Shown here in pieces: positions 45,930 through 55,436 of a stretch of 64,000 bases of DNA. The stretch is from Erwinia sp. JUb26 (lineage in GTDB: Bacteria > Pseudomonadota > Gammaproteobacteria > Enterobacterales > Enterobacteriaceae). The notes beneath the pieces were generated by a model that searched no databases, was not told where the DNA came from, and was given only the letters and a program-made list of their open reading frames with translations. The DNA is taken from positions 498,027-562,026 of the forward strand of contig NZ_RJVB01000001.1 of assembly GCF_003751505.1 (NCBI RefSeq), read 5' to 3'. The first letter of the stretch is position 1; the number at the start of each line of letters is the position of its first letter. The position numbers and the translations under genes were made by a program.

Positions 45930-46960
45930 GCTGATTGTTGGATTACCAACTGGCCGGAAAGGGTGATGCGCTGGGTTTGCAGCTCCGGCTCTTTCAGCCT
46001 GCGCATCATCAGTCCCGCGGCCTGGCGACCGGTCTCCTCACTGGCTGAGGAAACATAGGTAAACGACGGCGAGGTGAGATTAACGTGCAGCATATCCTCA
46101 AAGCCAATCAACGCCACCTGCTGGGTGAGGAACACGTCCTTACCGACGGTGCGCCCCACCTGATGAATGCCGCCGATCGCGCCAATGATCGCCGTCGGCG
46201 AATGGCACAGCAGCGCGGTAATGGTGTTGTTCTTTTCCAATAGCTGGCGGGTAGCCAGGCTGACCGAATGGGTGCTTTCCTGGCAGGCGGGCGTGAACTC
46301 ATCGCGCAGCGCCAGCCCGTTCTGCTTTAGCGCGCCGTGCATGCCCAGCAGACGCTGGTGGCGCACCCGATCGTTTTCCATCCCGCCGATATAGGCGATG
46401 TTGCGGTGCCCGCGATCGATAAGATAGCGAATTGCCATGCTGGCCGCCTGGCGGTTATCGCGCATCACCAGGTTGCAGGGCTGTTCCGGCAGTGCCTGCG
46501 AGACCACCACCAGCGGCAGCGGACACTGGCAAATTTTTTCCGGCAGGCGGTCGGTGGTCGCATCACTGGCCAGATAGATCACGCCCGCCACGCCCTGCTG
46601 TTTGAAGGAGAGCAGGCAGCGCTCGAGGTGCTGCTGGTCATCCTGCGGCTGGCCGAGAAACGCCATAAAGCCCTCACGCTCCAGTTCCTTGACGATGCTG
46701 GCCATCACCTTAATAGAAAAGCTGTCGCTGAAATCCCGCAGGATCAGCCCAATCAGGTTTGAGGTACTGGAGCGCAGGTTTGCCGCGGCGACATTATGCA
46801 CGTAGCCCAGCTCATTTATCGCCGAGTGGACGCGTTCGATGGTCGCTTCGGAAATTTTTCCCTTCTGGCGCAGCACCAGAGACACGGTTGAGACGGAAAC
46901 GCCCGCCAGTTTAGCGACATCAATAATGCTGACCTTTTTCAAACGCGCTCCCTGAAACAC
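45926..46960 (-). CDS. LacI-family repressor, MalI-like
   Basis: A 344-residue LacI-type regulator. The helix-turn-helix ([26 protein letters not shown]) is at about 12-37 and a hinge helix follows with [17 protein letters not shown]. The periplasmic-binding-like core covers about 65-340. It resembles MalI in sequence and setting, since it sits directly behind a glucose-family PTS transporter gene. It probably represses that gene through the tandem palindromes at 48592-48618. The inducer is an unknown sugar or sugar phosphate. Confidence 0.83.
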   Translation of the reverse strand: MFQGARLKKVSIIDVAKLAGVSVSTVSLVLRQKGKISEATIERVHSAINELGYVHNVAAANLRSSTSNLIGLILRDFSDSFSIKVMASIVKELEREGFMAFLGQPQDDQQHLERCLLSFKQQGVAGVIYLASDATTDRLPEKICQCPLPLVVVSQALPEQPCNLVMRDNRQAASMAIRYLIDRGHRNIAYIGGMENDRVRHQRLLGMHGALKQNGLALRDEFTPACQESTHSVSLATRQLLEKNNTITALLCHSPTAIIGAIGGIHQVGRTVGKDVFLTQQVALIGFEDMLHVNLTSPSFTYVSSASEETGRQAAGLMMRRLKEPELQTQRITLSGQLVIQQSA

Positions 46961-46985
46961 CAGAATAATCAGACAGAAACAGTAA

Positions 46986-47013
46986 AGCCCCCCGTAAAGA
47001 TACGGGAGGCTTA
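46986..47013 (-). terminator. Terminator after the PTS gene
   Basis: A 12-bp stem with one G-T pair and a four-base loop lies between the PTS gene and the repressor gene. The T run is short (TTTAC), so some read-through into the repressor gene is plausible. Confidence 0.7.
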
Positions 47014-47033
47014 GCTACCTTAACAGCACCGGG

Positions 47034-48533
47034 CTATTTGCCAAGCGTTGTTGACATCGCCTGGGCAATAAACTGCGCGCGTGCGCCGAAAATCACCTGT
47101 ACGCCCTTGTCGCCAACGAACACCACGCCGCGTGCGCCCACGCCGTTCAGCCCCTCTTTATCCACGCGATCGCCGTTGAGCACTTCGATACGCAGGCGGG
47201 TGATACAGGAACCGACGGAATCGATATTTTTCGCTCCGCCCAGCAGGCCAATAATCTCGCTGACCAGTTCGTCATCGGTTTTATCGCTGGCATTGACCGA
47301 GATTTCCGTGCGGCCCGGCGTTTTCACGTCAAAGCGGCGGATCACAAAGCGGAAGGTGAAGTAGTAAATCAGCGCCATCGGCACGCCAATCATCACCGCG
47401 CTGAGGAAGTTGGTCTGATATCCGTTAAACGACGGCAGGATGCCGAAGGAGATGTAGTCGATCAGCCCGGCGGAGAAGGACTTGGCAATATGCGCATGCA
47501 GCAGATACATACACATGTAGGCCAGACCGGCCATGATGGCGTTGAAAACGTACAGAATCGGTGCGACGAAGATAAAGGTGAACTCAACCGGTTCGGTAAT
47601 CCCGGTCAGGAAACAGGTCAGCGCGGCGGAGAACAGGATACCGGCGGCAATCTTTTTGTTTTTGGTATGCGCCTCGTGGTACATCGCCAGGCAGGCGGCG
47701 GGCAGCGCGAACAGCATCAGCGGAAACTCACCCTGCATAAACTTACCGGCGTTCTGATAGGTGCTGCTGCTGAAGGATTTGGTGCCTTCTTCCAGCATTT
47801 TGAACCAGATGGTCTGGTCGCCGTGGATCACCTGACCGGCCTGCGTGGTGTAGTCGCCGAAAGAGTACCAGAACGACGGATACCAGATATGGTGCAGGCC
47901 GAGCGGGATCAGCGCGCGCTCCACCAGACCAAAGATAAAGGTCGACGCGGCCTGGTTATCACCGTTGACGATCACCGACAGGGCATCGATCCCCGCCTGA
48001 ATATGCTGCCAGACATAGGGCAGCAGCAGGCCGAGGATAAACGACATAAACGCCGTCGCTATCGCCACAAAGCGCTTACCGGAAAAGAAGCCGAGGAATT
48101 CCGGCAGCTGCAGCGTATGGAAGCGGTTATAGCACCAGGCGGCGAGAATACCGCAGATCAGCCCACCGAAAACGCCCATTTGCAGGGTCGGGATGCCGAC
48201 CACCATGGCATATTTTCCGCCCTGCGCCGCCATTTCTGGCGTAATTGACAGCACGGTGCCGATGGTGATGTTGGTAATAAACACCGAAACGGCGGCGGAA
48301 AGGGCAGCGATACCCGATTCCGACGCCAGGCCCACCGCCGAACCGATGGCGAACAGCAGCGGCAGGTTGTCGAAGATCACCCCGCCCGCGTTCATCATCA
48401 GCGGCAGGTGGAACTTATCACCGAATGCCAGCAGCAGACCGGCGGCAGGCAGCAGTGAAATTGGCAGCATAAGCGCGCGGCCAATCATCGACAGCTTTGA
48501 TAGCGATTTAATAAACCCTGATAACAGTCCCAT
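47034..48533 (-). CDS. PTS glucose/maltose-type EIICB component
   Basis: Inner-membrane phosphotransferase sugar transporter of 499 residues. The EIIC channel covers about 1-400, with the sugar-site motif GITEPVEF at 311-318 and the GLHHIWYP segment. A C-terminal EIIB domain follows, with phosphorylated C443 in SCITRLRIEV. There is no EIIA domain, so it must use a separate EIIA such as Crr. It belongs to the PtsG/MalX/GlvC group, and the adjacent MalI-like repressor favours an alpha-glucoside or glucose-type substrate. No sugar hydrolase gene is nearby. Confidence 0.87.
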   Translation of the reverse strand: MGLLSGFIKSLSKLSMIGRALMLPISLLPAAGLLLAFGDKFHLPLMMNAGGVIFDNLPLLFAIGSAVGLASESGIAALSAAVSVFITNITIGTVLSITPEMAAQGGKYAMVVGIPTLQMGVFGGLICGILAAWCYNRFHTLQLPEFLGFFSGKRFVAIATAFMSFILGLLLPYVWQHIQAGIDALSVIVNGDNQAASTFIFGLVERALIPLGLHHIWYPSFWYSFGDYTTQAGQVIHGDQTIWFKMLEEGTKSFSSSTYQNAGKFMQGEFPLMLFALPAACLAMYHEAHTKNKKIAAGILFSAALTCFLTGITEPVEFTFIFVAPILYVFNAIMAGLAYMCMYLLHAHIAKSFSAGLIDYISFGILPSFNGYQTNFLSAVMIGVPMALIYYFTFRFVIRRFDVKTPGRTEISVNASDKTDDELVSEIIGLLGGAKNIDSVGSCITRLRIEVLNGDRVDKEGLNGVGARGVVFVGDKGVQVIFGARAQFIAQAMSTTLGK

Positions 48534-48841
48534 CCCGATTTCCCCCGATTACCGACCATTATTCTGCGCAGATGATGCGCTATTGTTGTGAGTAGAACGT
48601 TTTAGTAGAACGTTCTACCTATCGTGAGAGAAGGTGCCCTGTTGTGCAACAGAATTCAGAATTTCGGGCATACGAATTTGTGATTGTTTGAAGGGGATCC
48701 TGTTTCACGCCAGTTAAATGATGCTCAGGCCGTTCACGTCACTCTGAGATGCTGAATGAGAAACGGCTGGACGAGTTGTGCGGCATAGAGCAAAATTTTA
48801 GCTTAATTGTATTACCGTCAACCCCCACTCTGGTCTGAAGC
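48534..48841. promoter_or_regulatory. Intergenic region upstream of the PTS gene
   Basis: A 308-bp gap between the PTS gene and the divergent membrane/coiled-coil gene. The tandem repressor sites at 48592-48618 lie about 60-85 bp from the PTS start. Nothing else is recognisable. Confidence 0.5.
48592..48618. promoter_or_regulatory. Tandem LacI-type operators
   Basis: GTAGAACGTTTTAG (48592-48605) and the perfect palindrome GTAGAACGTTCTAC (48605-48618) follow each other with a shared base. The central AACGTT is typical of LacI-family sites. They lie 59-85 bp upstream of the PTS start codon, so the MalI-like repressor is the likely ligand. Confidence 0.68.
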
Positions 48842-49351
48842 ATGCACGCATTCTCAAAATACGTTTTTTATTCCACATTGATTCTTTACGTCCTGACGTT
48901 ACTGACCGTGACCTATGTTGGTGTTTATTTAACCTACGTGGCCGTGCCGGTTATTGTCATTTCCGGTTTGTTGATGAAGTTATCTGCTAAAAAACAGCAG
49001 GAGCCCGGCCCGGTTTCCAGCACGGTGTCCAGCGTGTTATCCAGTACCAACGCCGGTCTGGCGCAGGTCAATGAAAGTCTGCACTGGTACAACGAGAAAA
49101 ACAGAATCATCGGTGAAAAGACGGAGTCGCATAATCAGCGCATCCACCAAATAAAAATGGAGATGATCGAGCCGGAGGTGCAATTAAAATATGAACGCAA
49201 TCCTGAGAACATAAAAGCACTGGAGGCGCGGCTGGAAAGTATGGAAAAGCAAATCGACGCGATCGCGTTACAGAAGGAGGCCATCAGAATGGCGGTAGAA
49301 ATCGACATTGCGCGCCAGAGACGCATGGGAAAAGGGGTGAGTGCGCCATAA
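48842..49351 (+). CDS. Hypothetical membrane protein with cytoplasmic coiled coil
   Basis: A 169-residue protein I do not recognise. A long hydrophobic stretch at about residues 6-46 could hold two membrane segments. A Ser/Pro linker (GPVSSTVSSVLSST) follows, then a charged helical region at about 80-160 that looks like a coiled coil (IHQIKMEMIEPEVQLKYERN, ALEARLESMEKQIDAIALQK). It resembles small phage-shock-like or envelope helper proteins only in architecture. The ribosome site is weak. It is a single gene followed by a hairpin. Confidence 0.62.
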   Translation: MHAFSKYVFYSTLILYVLTLLTVTYVGVYLTYVAVPVIVISGLLMKLSAKKQQEPGPVSSTVSSVLSSTNAGLAQVNESLHWYNEKNRIIGEKTESHNQRIHQIKMEMIEPEVQLKYERNPENIKALEARLESMEKQIDAIALQKEAIRMAVEIDIARQRRMGKGVSAP

Positions 49352-49358
49352 CCGCCTT

Positions 49359-49380
49359 TGCCGGGCATCGCTGCCCGGCA
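49359..49380. terminator. Hairpin between the coiled-coil gene and the SsuA-like gene
   Basis: TGCCGGGCA and TGCCCGGCA form a perfect 9-bp stem around TCGC, between two convergent genes. Short T-containing tails occur on both sides. Confidence 0.75.
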
Positions 49381-49403
49381 TCTCTAACCATCGGCAATAA
49401 AAA

Positions 49404-50351
49404 TTACTTATCCAGCGACCAGGTTGCGCTGCTGACGTCCACTTTCACCGGCAGCAGACCGATCTGGGTAAATTTATCCGCCAGCGCCTGCTGTTCGGCA
49501 AAGACCTTCGGGGTCATGCGCTCTGCGCCGTACGGCATTCTCGCCAGCGCCCGCTGCCAGATCGGTTCCGGCAGGCCGGTCGAGGTGGAAAGGATCTTCG
49601 CCGCCTCCTGCGGATGGCCGTTCGCCCACTGGCTGAGCGTGCCTAACTCATCCACCACCTGCTTCGCGGTTTGCGGCCAGGTATCGGCAAATTTACGGCT
49701 GGCAAGATAGAAGGTGTAGTGCGGTACCAGCCCTTCGGCGTTCTTCACCAGTCGGGCTTTGGCATTGGTTTCCACCTCAGACAGGAACGGGTCCCAGATC
49801 ACCCAGGCATCCACCGCACCGCGCTGAAATGCGGCGCGGGCATCCGCCGGAGGCAGATAAACCGGGGTGATATCTTTGTAGCTCAGTCCGGCATCTTCCA
49901 GCGCGCGAACCAGCAGATAGTTAACGTCCGAGCCTTTATTCAGCGCCACGCGCTTGCCTTTCAGATCGGCAACCGATTTCACCGGCGAATTTTCAGGAAC
50001 GACAATCGCTTCCGTTTTTGGGTTCGCCGGAGAGTGGCCGAGGTACACCAGATCGGCTTTCGCCGCCTGGGCAAAGGTTGGCGGGGCATCGCCCGTGGCG
50101 GCCAGATCGATGCTGCCGACGTTCAGCCCTTCCAGCATCTGCGGACCGGCGGGGAATTCCACCCACTTCACCGCGATCCCCTGTTTTTTAAACTGTTCAT
50201 CCAGCGTGCCGCGATATTTCAGCAGGGCAAAGATGTTGGCTTTCTGATAGCCGATATTCACCGTTTCCGGCAGTTTTTCCGCTGCGGTAGCCGAAACGCT
50301 GGTGGCAATTACCAGGCCGCTAATCAGGCCGCTAAGAAGTGCTTTGTTCAT
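49404..50351 (-). CDS. Sulfonate ABC transporter substrate-binding protein, SsuA-like (orphan)
   Basis: Periplasmic binding protein of 315 residues in the SsuA/TauA family. A signal peptide covers about residues 1-24 (ending ATA-AEK). Landmarks are NIGYQKANIFALLKY, WVEFPAGPQMLEGLNVGSID, VNYLLVRALEDAGL and GAVDAWVIWDP. These are shared in order with the C-terminal domain of the sigma-54 activator at 39031-40947. No ssuB or ssuC gene accompanies it in the window. It is preceded by aldA on the same strand, 184 bp away. Confidence 0.87.
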   Translation of the reverse strand: MNKALLSGLISGLVIATSVSATAAEKLPETVNIGYQKANIFALLKYRGTLDEQFKKQGIAVKWVEFPAGPQMLEGLNVGSIDLAATGDAPPTFAQAAKADLVYLGHSPANPKTEAIVVPENSPVKSVADLKGKRVALNKGSDVNYLLVRALEDAGLSYKDITPVYLPPADARAAFQRGAVDAWVIWDPFLSEVETNAKARLVKNAEGLVPHYTFYLASRKFADTWPQTAKQVVDELGTLSQWANGHPQEAAKILSTSTGLPEPIWQRALARMPYGAERMTPKVFAEQQALADKFTQIGLLPVKVDVSSATWSLDK

Positions 50352-50500
50352 GTTATTTCCCGAAGTGATAAGCGCTGTCAGAAAAACATATCAAAATGCA
50401 TGAAGGCGGCTTAGCGAGTTGATCTGATAACGATATGCGGCAGGAACATAACGCTGCAGAAATACAACAGCGGCATGAGGGCATAAAGCGTGGAGCGGCA

Positions 50501-50521
50501 GCGTCTCGTCGGTGGAGACGC
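50501..50521 (-). terminator. Hairpin after aldA
   Basis: GCGTCTC and GAGACGC flank a 7-base loop, 14 bp after the aldA stop. There is no T run, so its role as a terminator is uncertain. Confidence 0.4.
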
Positions 50522-50535
50522 CGCGCGGCAGTGAA

Positions 50536-51975
50536 TTACTGATATTGCAGATAGGCAACGTGGGTTTGCAGATACTCTTCCAGGCCGTGACGCCCGTCGG
50601 CACCGCCGATGCCGGATTTACGCCATCCGGCATGGAAGCCCTGCATCGCCTCGAAGTTTTCGCGGTTGATATAGGTTTCGCCAAACTTCAGCTGCTTCAG
50701 CGCCTGCATGGCAGTATTCAGGTTCTGCGTAAAGATTGATGAGGTCAGGCCGTACTCGCTGTCGTTGGCCAGCGCGATCGCTTCCTCGAAGGTGCTGAAC
50801 TTCATCACCGGCAGCACCGGGCCAAACGTCTCTTCCTGCATGATGTTCATCTTCTGGCTGACGTTGGTCAGCAGCGTGGGTTCGAAGAAGAACCCGGTGC
50901 TGCCCGCACGTTTGCCGCCGGTGACCACCGTCGCGCCTGCCGCTACCGCATCGGTGACCTTCTGCTCCACGCGCTGCAGGGCAGCGGCGGTGATCAGCGG
51001 ACCCATATCCAGCCCTTTTTGCTTGGCAGGATCGCCAAAGGTAACCTGCTCAAACGCGGCGGTCAGGCGCTTCACCACCTCATCGTAAACGCCCTCCTGC
51101 ACGTAGAGCCGTTCGGCGCAGTTGCACACCTGCCCGGTGTTGATCATGCGTGAGGCAACGATGGCCTTCACGGCCAGGTCTAAATCGGCATCGTTCATCA
51201 CGATAGCCGGGGCTTTGCCGCCCAGCTCTAACGATACCCTGGTGACGTTCTGCGCCGCCGCCTTCATGGTGGCGATCCCGGCGTTCACGCTGCCGGTCAG
51301 GCTGACCAGCCCGACTTTCGGGTTGGCCGCCAGCTCCTGGCCAATGACCGGGCCGTAGCCGGTCACGAGGTTAAACACCCCGGCGGGCAGGCCGATCTCA
51401 TTGACGATTTCAGCGAAGATAATCGCGTTGTTGGGCGTCAGCTCGCTCGGTTTGATCACAATGGTATTGCCGGTCAGCAGCGCCGGGGCCGCCTTGCGGG
51501 CGATCAGGAAGAACGGAAAGTTCCACGGCAGGATCCCGGTGGTGACGCCAATTGCCTTTTTGAACACCAGGATGTTTTCCTGCGGGCGGTCGCTTTGCAC
51601 GATCTCACCCTCGTAGCGGCGCGCCCACTCGGCCATATAGTCGAGGTAGTCGGCGGTAAAAAACACCTCGGTTTCGGCCAGTTCCTGCGTTTTACCGCCT
51701 TCGGCAACGATCGTCGCGGTCAGTTCCGCCGCACGCTGGCGCACGCCCGCGGCGATTTTACGCAGCCAGTTGCCGCGCTCGATGGCCGGCAGCGCCTCCC
51801 AGCCCGGCTGTGCATCAGCTGCGGTGTCAATGGCGCGCTGCGCATCCTCAACGCTGCCTTCCGGGATGCGCGACAGCAGCGCCTCGGTGGCCGGGTTGAT
51901 CACCTCTATCCAGCGGTCGGAACGATTCTCGACAAACTGACCGTTGATATACATTTGTTGCTGAACTGGGTTCAT
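50536..51975 (-). CDS. aldA: Lactaldehyde dehydrogenase AldA
   Basis: NAD-dependent aldehyde dehydrogenase of 479 residues, the same length as E. coli AldA, which oxidises L-lactaldehyde to lactate. The catalytic Cys lies in GQVCNCAERLYV and the general base Glu in LELGGKAPAI. I chose ATG at 51975 (MNPVQQQMYI), with GGAG 8 nt upstream. In E. coli the gene is not in the rha locus. Here it is divergent from rhaT, so lactaldehyde made by RhaD can be oxidised within the same gene cluster. Confidence 0.93.
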   Translation of the reverse strand: MNPVQQQMYINGQFVENRSDRWIEVINPATEALLSRIPEGSVEDAQRAIDTAADAQPGWEALPAIERGNWLRKIAAGVRQRAAELTATIVAEGGKTQELAETEVFFTADYLDYMAEWARRYEGEIVQSDRPQENILVFKKAIGVTTGILPWNFPFFLIARKAAPALLTGNTIVIKPSELTPNNAIIFAEIVNEIGLPAGVFNLVTGYGPVIGQELAANPKVGLVSLTGSVNAGIATMKAAAQNVTRVSLELGGKAPAIVMNDADLDLAVKAIVASRMINTGQVCNCAERLYVQEGVYDEVVKRLTAAFEQVTFGDPAKQKGLDMGPLITAAALQRVEQKVTDAVAAGATVVTGGKRAGSTGFFFEPTLLTNVSQKMNIMQEETFGPVLPVMKFSTFEEAIALANDSEYGLTSSIFTQNLNTAMQALKQLKFGETYINRENFEAMQGFHAGWRKSGIGGADGRHGLEEYLQTHVAYLQYQ

Positions 51976-52356
51976 GGCTGGTTCTCCGTGACGCATTTTT
52001 TATCGGTGTGTTAATTAACAGCAGAATAACTGTTACAGGTCTTAGAAAGTGCTACAGCCGAGGAGTAATCACCTTGATCTGGCTGCCAGCAATGAGAGAC
52101 GGGTGGCAAAAACGAAAAGAAGCAGATGCCCGATCTGGCATTTTTACTATTTAGTGATAATTATGAGCAACTTAACGAAAATCCGGGTGGATGTGGCCGC
52201 CGGACATCAGATGAGCGAATTGTGATCGAAGTCGGCTGAAGGCGCTGAATTTTGCCAGATCTGCCGCCGGTGGGGCAGCCAGCGTAAGGTTGCCCGGTGG
52301 CGCTTATCCGTAGACTCCTTCGTCATACAGGGCAAACAACAACGAAGGTAAACAAA
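51976..52356. promoter_or_regulatory. Divergent promoter region of aldA and rhaT
   Basis: A 381-bp gap with both promoters. A possible RhaS-like pair lies around 52250-52295 (TTTTGCCAGATCTGCC, then CAGCGTAAGG), but it matches the rhaB site only loosely. A half CRP site, TTGTGATCG, lies at about 52220. No gene is visible. Confidence 0.4.
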
Positions 52357-53391
52357 ATGAGTGAAGCCATTCTCTCGGGTATTCTGTGGCATCTGGTCGG
52401 TGCAGCCAGCGCCGCCTGCTTTTATGCTCCATTAAAGAAGGTCCGCAACTGGTCGTGGGAAACCATGTGGTCGGTGGGCGGTGTGATGTCGTGGATCATC
52501 CTGCCGTGGGCAATCAGCGCCATGCTGCTGCCCAGCTTCTGGGGCTACTACAGTTCGTTCTCTCTCTCCCAGTTGATGCCGGTGTTTCTGTTTGGCGCGA
52601 TGTGGGGCATTGGTAACATTAACTACGGTTTAACCATGCGCTACCTCGGCATGTCGATGGGCATCGGCATTGCCATCGGCATTACGCTGGTAGTCGGCAC
52701 GCTGATGACGCCGCTCTTACAGGGGCGCTTCGTTGAGCTGTTCAGCTCTACCGGCGGTCGGCTGACGCTGCTCGGCGTGCTGGTGGCGCTGGTTGGCGTG
52801 GCGATTGTTTCCCGCGCCGGGCTGCTGAAAGAGCGGGCGATGGGCATTGCGGCGGAAGACTTTAATCTCAAGAAAGGTCTTGTGCTGGCGGTGCTGTGCG
52901 GTATTTTCTCCGCCGGTATGTCATTCGCGATGGACGCGGCGAAACCGATGCACGAAGCCGCCGCCGCCGCGGGTATTGACCCGCTGTACGTGGCGCTGCC
53001 GAGCTACGTGGTGATTATGGGCGGCGGGGCGCTGATTAACCTCGGCTACTGCTTCATTCGCCTGGCCACCAAATCGAACCTGTCGGTCAAAGCCGACTTC
53101 TCGGTGGCAAAACCGCTGCTGTTCGCTAACATCGGCCTGTCGCTGCTCGGCGGCACGATGTGGTATCTGCAGTTCTTCTTCTATGCCTGGGGCCACGCCC
53201 GCATACCGGCGCAGTATGATTTCGTCAGCTGGATGCTGCATATGAGCTTCTACGTACTGTGCGGTGGCCTGGTGGGCCTGCTGCTGAAAGAGTGGAGCAA
53301 CGTCGGGCGCAGGCCGGTACGCGTGCTGAGCGTGGGCTGCGTGGTGATTATCCTTGCGGCTAACATCGTGGGGATGGGAATGGTGTCATAG
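52357..53391 (+). CDS. rhaT: L-rhamnose:H+ symporter RhaT
   Basis: Inner-membrane rhamnose-proton symporter, 344 residues as in E. coli, with about ten membrane segments. Conserved blocks include [20 protein letters not shown] at the start, [20 protein letters not shown], and [20 protein letters not shown] near the end. I chose ATG at 52357, with GAAGG upstream. It is convergent with rhaR, with a hairpin at the junction, the same arrangement as in E. coli. Confidence 0.96.
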   Translation: MSEAILSGILWHLVGAASAACFYAPLKKVRNWSWETMWSVGGVMSWIILPWAISAMLLPSFWGYYSSFSLSQLMPVFLFGAMWGIGNINYGLTMRYLGMSMGIGIAIGITLVVGTLMTPLLQGRFVELFSSTGGRLTLLGVLVALVGVAIVSRAGLLKERAMGIAAEDFNLKKGLVLAVLCGIFSAGMSFAMDAAKPMHEAAAAAGIDPLYVALPSYVVIMGGGALINLGYCFIRLATKSNLSVKADFSVAKPLLFANIGLSLLGGTMWYLQFFFYAWGHARIPAQYDFVSWMLHMSFYVLCGGLVGLLLKEWSNVGRRPVRVLSVGCVVIILAANIVGMGMVS

Positions 53392-53412
53392 CGTTATCGT
53401 GACGTTGTCACA

Positions 53413-53440
53413 AAAAGGCTGGCCTCCGGGTCAGCCTTTT
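53413..53440. terminator. Bidirectional terminator between rhaT and rhaR
   Basis: AAAAGGCTG and CAGCCTTTT form a 9-bp stem around a GC-rich loop, with A and T runs on either side. It overlaps the end of rhaR. Confidence 0.8.
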
Positions 53441-54300
53441 GCATTATGCAGGCGCTGCGCCTCGCCGCTGCTGATAAAGCGCTGACGCCAGGCGCTGGGC
53501 GTGAAGCCGGTTTCACGGGTGAATACCACCGAGAAGTAATTACTGTCATCAAACCCGCAGCGCGAGGCGACTTCGCCAATCAGCAGATCGCCGCTGCGCA
53601 GCAGGTATTTCGCCTGGCACAGCTGCAGCTGGCGCAGATAGTGACCAATAGTCATGCCGGTTTGCTGGCGGAACAGCTGCTTGAGCGCCCGCTCTGACAG
53701 GCGATGCTGCTGGCAAAACGTGGCGAGATCGAACGGGCTGGCGATATGGCCCTGAAGCGCCGCCATCAGCAGATCCAGCTGTTCGCCCTCCGGCAACTGC
53801 CACGGCAGATCGGAGGCGTAGCGATGGCGCTGTAAAATGAGCGCCAGCTGCAGGAACAGCGCTTCGGTCAGCTGTCTTGAAAGCAGGTCGCTTTTGCGGC
53901 TTTCCACTTCCAGCTGCTTAATCACCCCGCGCGCCAGCGCCATCCCGCGGGTGGTCAACCGCCAGCATCCTTCGTGGCGGGCGGGCAACAGCTGCTGCCA
54001 GTCCAGCGCCAGCTGGAAGCGTTCCGGGCAGTAGATAATATTATCCAGCACCAGATCCTGCACCGATTCGTAGCTGTGGCAGTCGTCGGCGTGCAGATAA
54101 AAGATATCCCCGCAGGTCACCGGCCAGGGACGATCGTTCATCACGTGAAGGCCGTTACCGCGCCAGACCAGCACGATCTCATTAAACTCGTGAACGTGGG
54201 GCGGAAAGGAGGGCTGCGGCGTGCGTTCGGCCACCGCAACCGGCATCTGTTCGGCGGGAATATAGTCGGCTTTGGCCAGCCGCAGAGGGGCAGTCACCAT
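53431..54300 (-). CDS. rhaR: L-rhamnose regulator RhaR (AraC family)
   Basis: AraC-type activator of 289 residues that in E. coli responds to L-rhamnose and activates rhaSR. An N-terminal cupin-type sugar-binding domain covers about 10-170 ([20 protein letters not shown]). Two helix-turn-helix motifs occupy about 190-285 ([25 protein letters not shown]). Sequence and position behind rhaS match E. coli. The gap to rhaS is 11 bp, so they form one transcript. Confidence 0.94.
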   Translation of the reverse strand: MVTAPLRLAKADYIPAEQMPVAVAERTPQPSFPPHVHEFNEIVLVWRGNGLHVMNDRPWPVTCGDIFYLHADDCHSYESVQDLVLDNIIYCPERFQLALDWQQLLPARHEGCWRLTTRGMALARGVIKQLEVESRKSDLLSRQLTEALFLQLALILQRHRYASDLPWQLPEGEQLDLLMAALQGHIASPFDLATFCQQHRLSERALKQLFRQQTGMTIGHYLRQLQLCQAKYLLRSGDLLIGEVASRCGFDDSNYFSVVFTRETGFTPSAWRQRFISSGEAQRLHNAKG

Positions 54301-54311
54301 GCATGTCCTTT

Positions 54312-55136
54312 TCAGTCATTTTGCCGCAGTGTACGCGGTGAGCAGCCAAACTCGCGTTTAAACAGCGTAGAAAAGTGATTGCTGTCACCAAAACCGCAGT
54401 GGAAGGCAATATCCGTCACCCGCATCTCACTGTGGCGCAGCAGGTGGCGCGCCTCCAGCAGACGCAAACGATTGAGGTAGCGCTGCGGGGTACTGCCGGT
54501 CTGCTGCTTCAGCTGGCGATGCAGCGTGCGCAGGGACAGCGAGAAGCTGTCCGCCAGATTTTCCCAGTCAATCTCTTCGCTGTAGTGCTCGGCCAGCCAG
54601 TCGAGCAGCGCGCGCAGGCGGCCATCCTGATCGTCGCCCTGCGCGGCGCTGCAGCCCTGTTGCAGCAGCACCAGCAGCTGCATAAAGCGCATTTCCTGCT
54701 CCGCCTGTCCAGCGATGCCCGCACGGTGCGGGGAATTAACCAGCCCCTCGATCAACTGTCTGGCCTGGGCCAGCACTTTATTACCGATGCGCCAGTGCGA
54801 GGGGTAAACCCCATCGTGCTCGGCGGGCAGCAGGTGCTGTAGCCCAGTAAGAAAACGGAACGACTCCGGCCCGCGAAACAGCACGTTGGTCAGCGTCAGA
54901 TTCTCCGTTTGCTCATACATATGGCGGTCATGATTACGCACGAAGCACACGCAGCCGCTGCACAGCGGCTGCGACTGGCCGTTGAAGACGTGGATCCCGG
55001 AACCCTGTTCGACGATGACAATTTCGTGAAAATCATCGTGATGATGCTCCGGGAACGCCCCCTGCGGCGCGCGGGGTTCGATAGCCACCGGGCTGTGCCC
55101 GGAGGGGAAAAAATCGGCGCTGTGTAACACGGTCAT
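54312..55136 (-). CDS. rhaS: L-rhamnose operon activator RhaS (AraC family)
   Basis: AraC-type activator of 274 residues that turns on rhaBAD and rhaT in the presence of L-rhamnose. The cupin domain ([20 protein letters not shown]) precedes two helix-turn-helix motifs ([19 protein letters not shown] and [17 protein letters not shown]). I chose ATG at 55136 (MTVLHSADF), with GAGGAAA upstream, matching E. coli. It is divergent from rhaB across a 300-bp region with a RhaS site and a CRP site. Confidence 0.95.
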   Translation of the reverse strand: MTVLHSADFFPSGHSPVAIEPRAPQGAFPEHHHDDFHEIVIVEQGSGIHVFNGQSQPLCSGCVCFVRNHDRHMYEQTENLTLTNVLFRGPESFRFLTGLQHLLPAEHDGVYPSHWRIGNKVLAQARQLIEGLVNSPHRAGIAGQAEQEMRFMQLLVLLQQGCSAAQGDDQDGRLRALLDWLAEHYSEEIDWENLADSFSLSLRTLHRQLKQQTGSTPQRYLNRLRLLEARHLLRHSEMRVTDIAFHCGFGDSNHFSTLFKREFGCSPRTLRQND

Positions 55137-55311
55137 GATGGTTTCCTCGTAACATGCCTGCAACAGAGTGTACGAAGCCGTGAGCGCTGCCACCTTGAAT
55201 TTTTGACGTTAAATCCCCGCCATGGCGCTAATTTTTAAAGAAACGACGGGAAAGATTGAGAATTGCGGCAGGCATCACATCCCGCCCTGCCAAGGGGACA
55301 GGATGCGAAAA

Positions 55312-55327
55312 TGTGAACTGCTTCACG
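55312..55327. promoter_or_regulatory. CRP site in the rhaS-rhaB region
   Basis: TGTGAACTGCTTCACG matches TGTGA-N6-TCACA at 9 of 10 defined bases. It lies just upstream of the RhaS site, where CRP acts on rhaBAD in E. coli. Confidence 0.78.
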
Positions 55328-55330
55328 TTC

Positions 55331-55380
55331 ATCTTTGCCATCCTGCCAGCAGGGGAAATCCGCTGGCAGTAACAAGAAGG
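55331..55380 (+). promoter_or_regulatory. RhaS binding site (two 17-bp half-sites) of rhaBADM
   Basis: Half-site ATCTTTGCCATCCTGCC (55331-55347) and half-site TGGCAGTAACAAGAAGG (55364-55380) are separated by 16 bp, exactly the E. coli rhaBAD architecture. Both halves resemble the E. coli sequence, especially CAGTAAC-AGAAGG. Confidence 0.8.
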
Positions 55381-55399
55381 TGGCGAAACTACGCTGTTT

Positions 55400-55405
55400 T
55401 ACACT
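55400..55405 (+). promoter_or_regulatory. -10 element of the rhaBADM promoter
   Basis: TACACT lies at the same distance from the RhaS site as the E. coli rhaBAD -10 (TAGACT). The following bases CTGGT are also shared. Confidence 0.6.
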
Positions 55406-55436
55406 GGTGACATTGAATCATCAGGAAGTAAATCAA

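Noticed and set aside
52250-52295. RhaS-like half-sites upstream of rhaT
   Set aside because: The resemblance to the strong rhaB site needs gaps and mismatches, so it is only mentioned within the intergenic entry.
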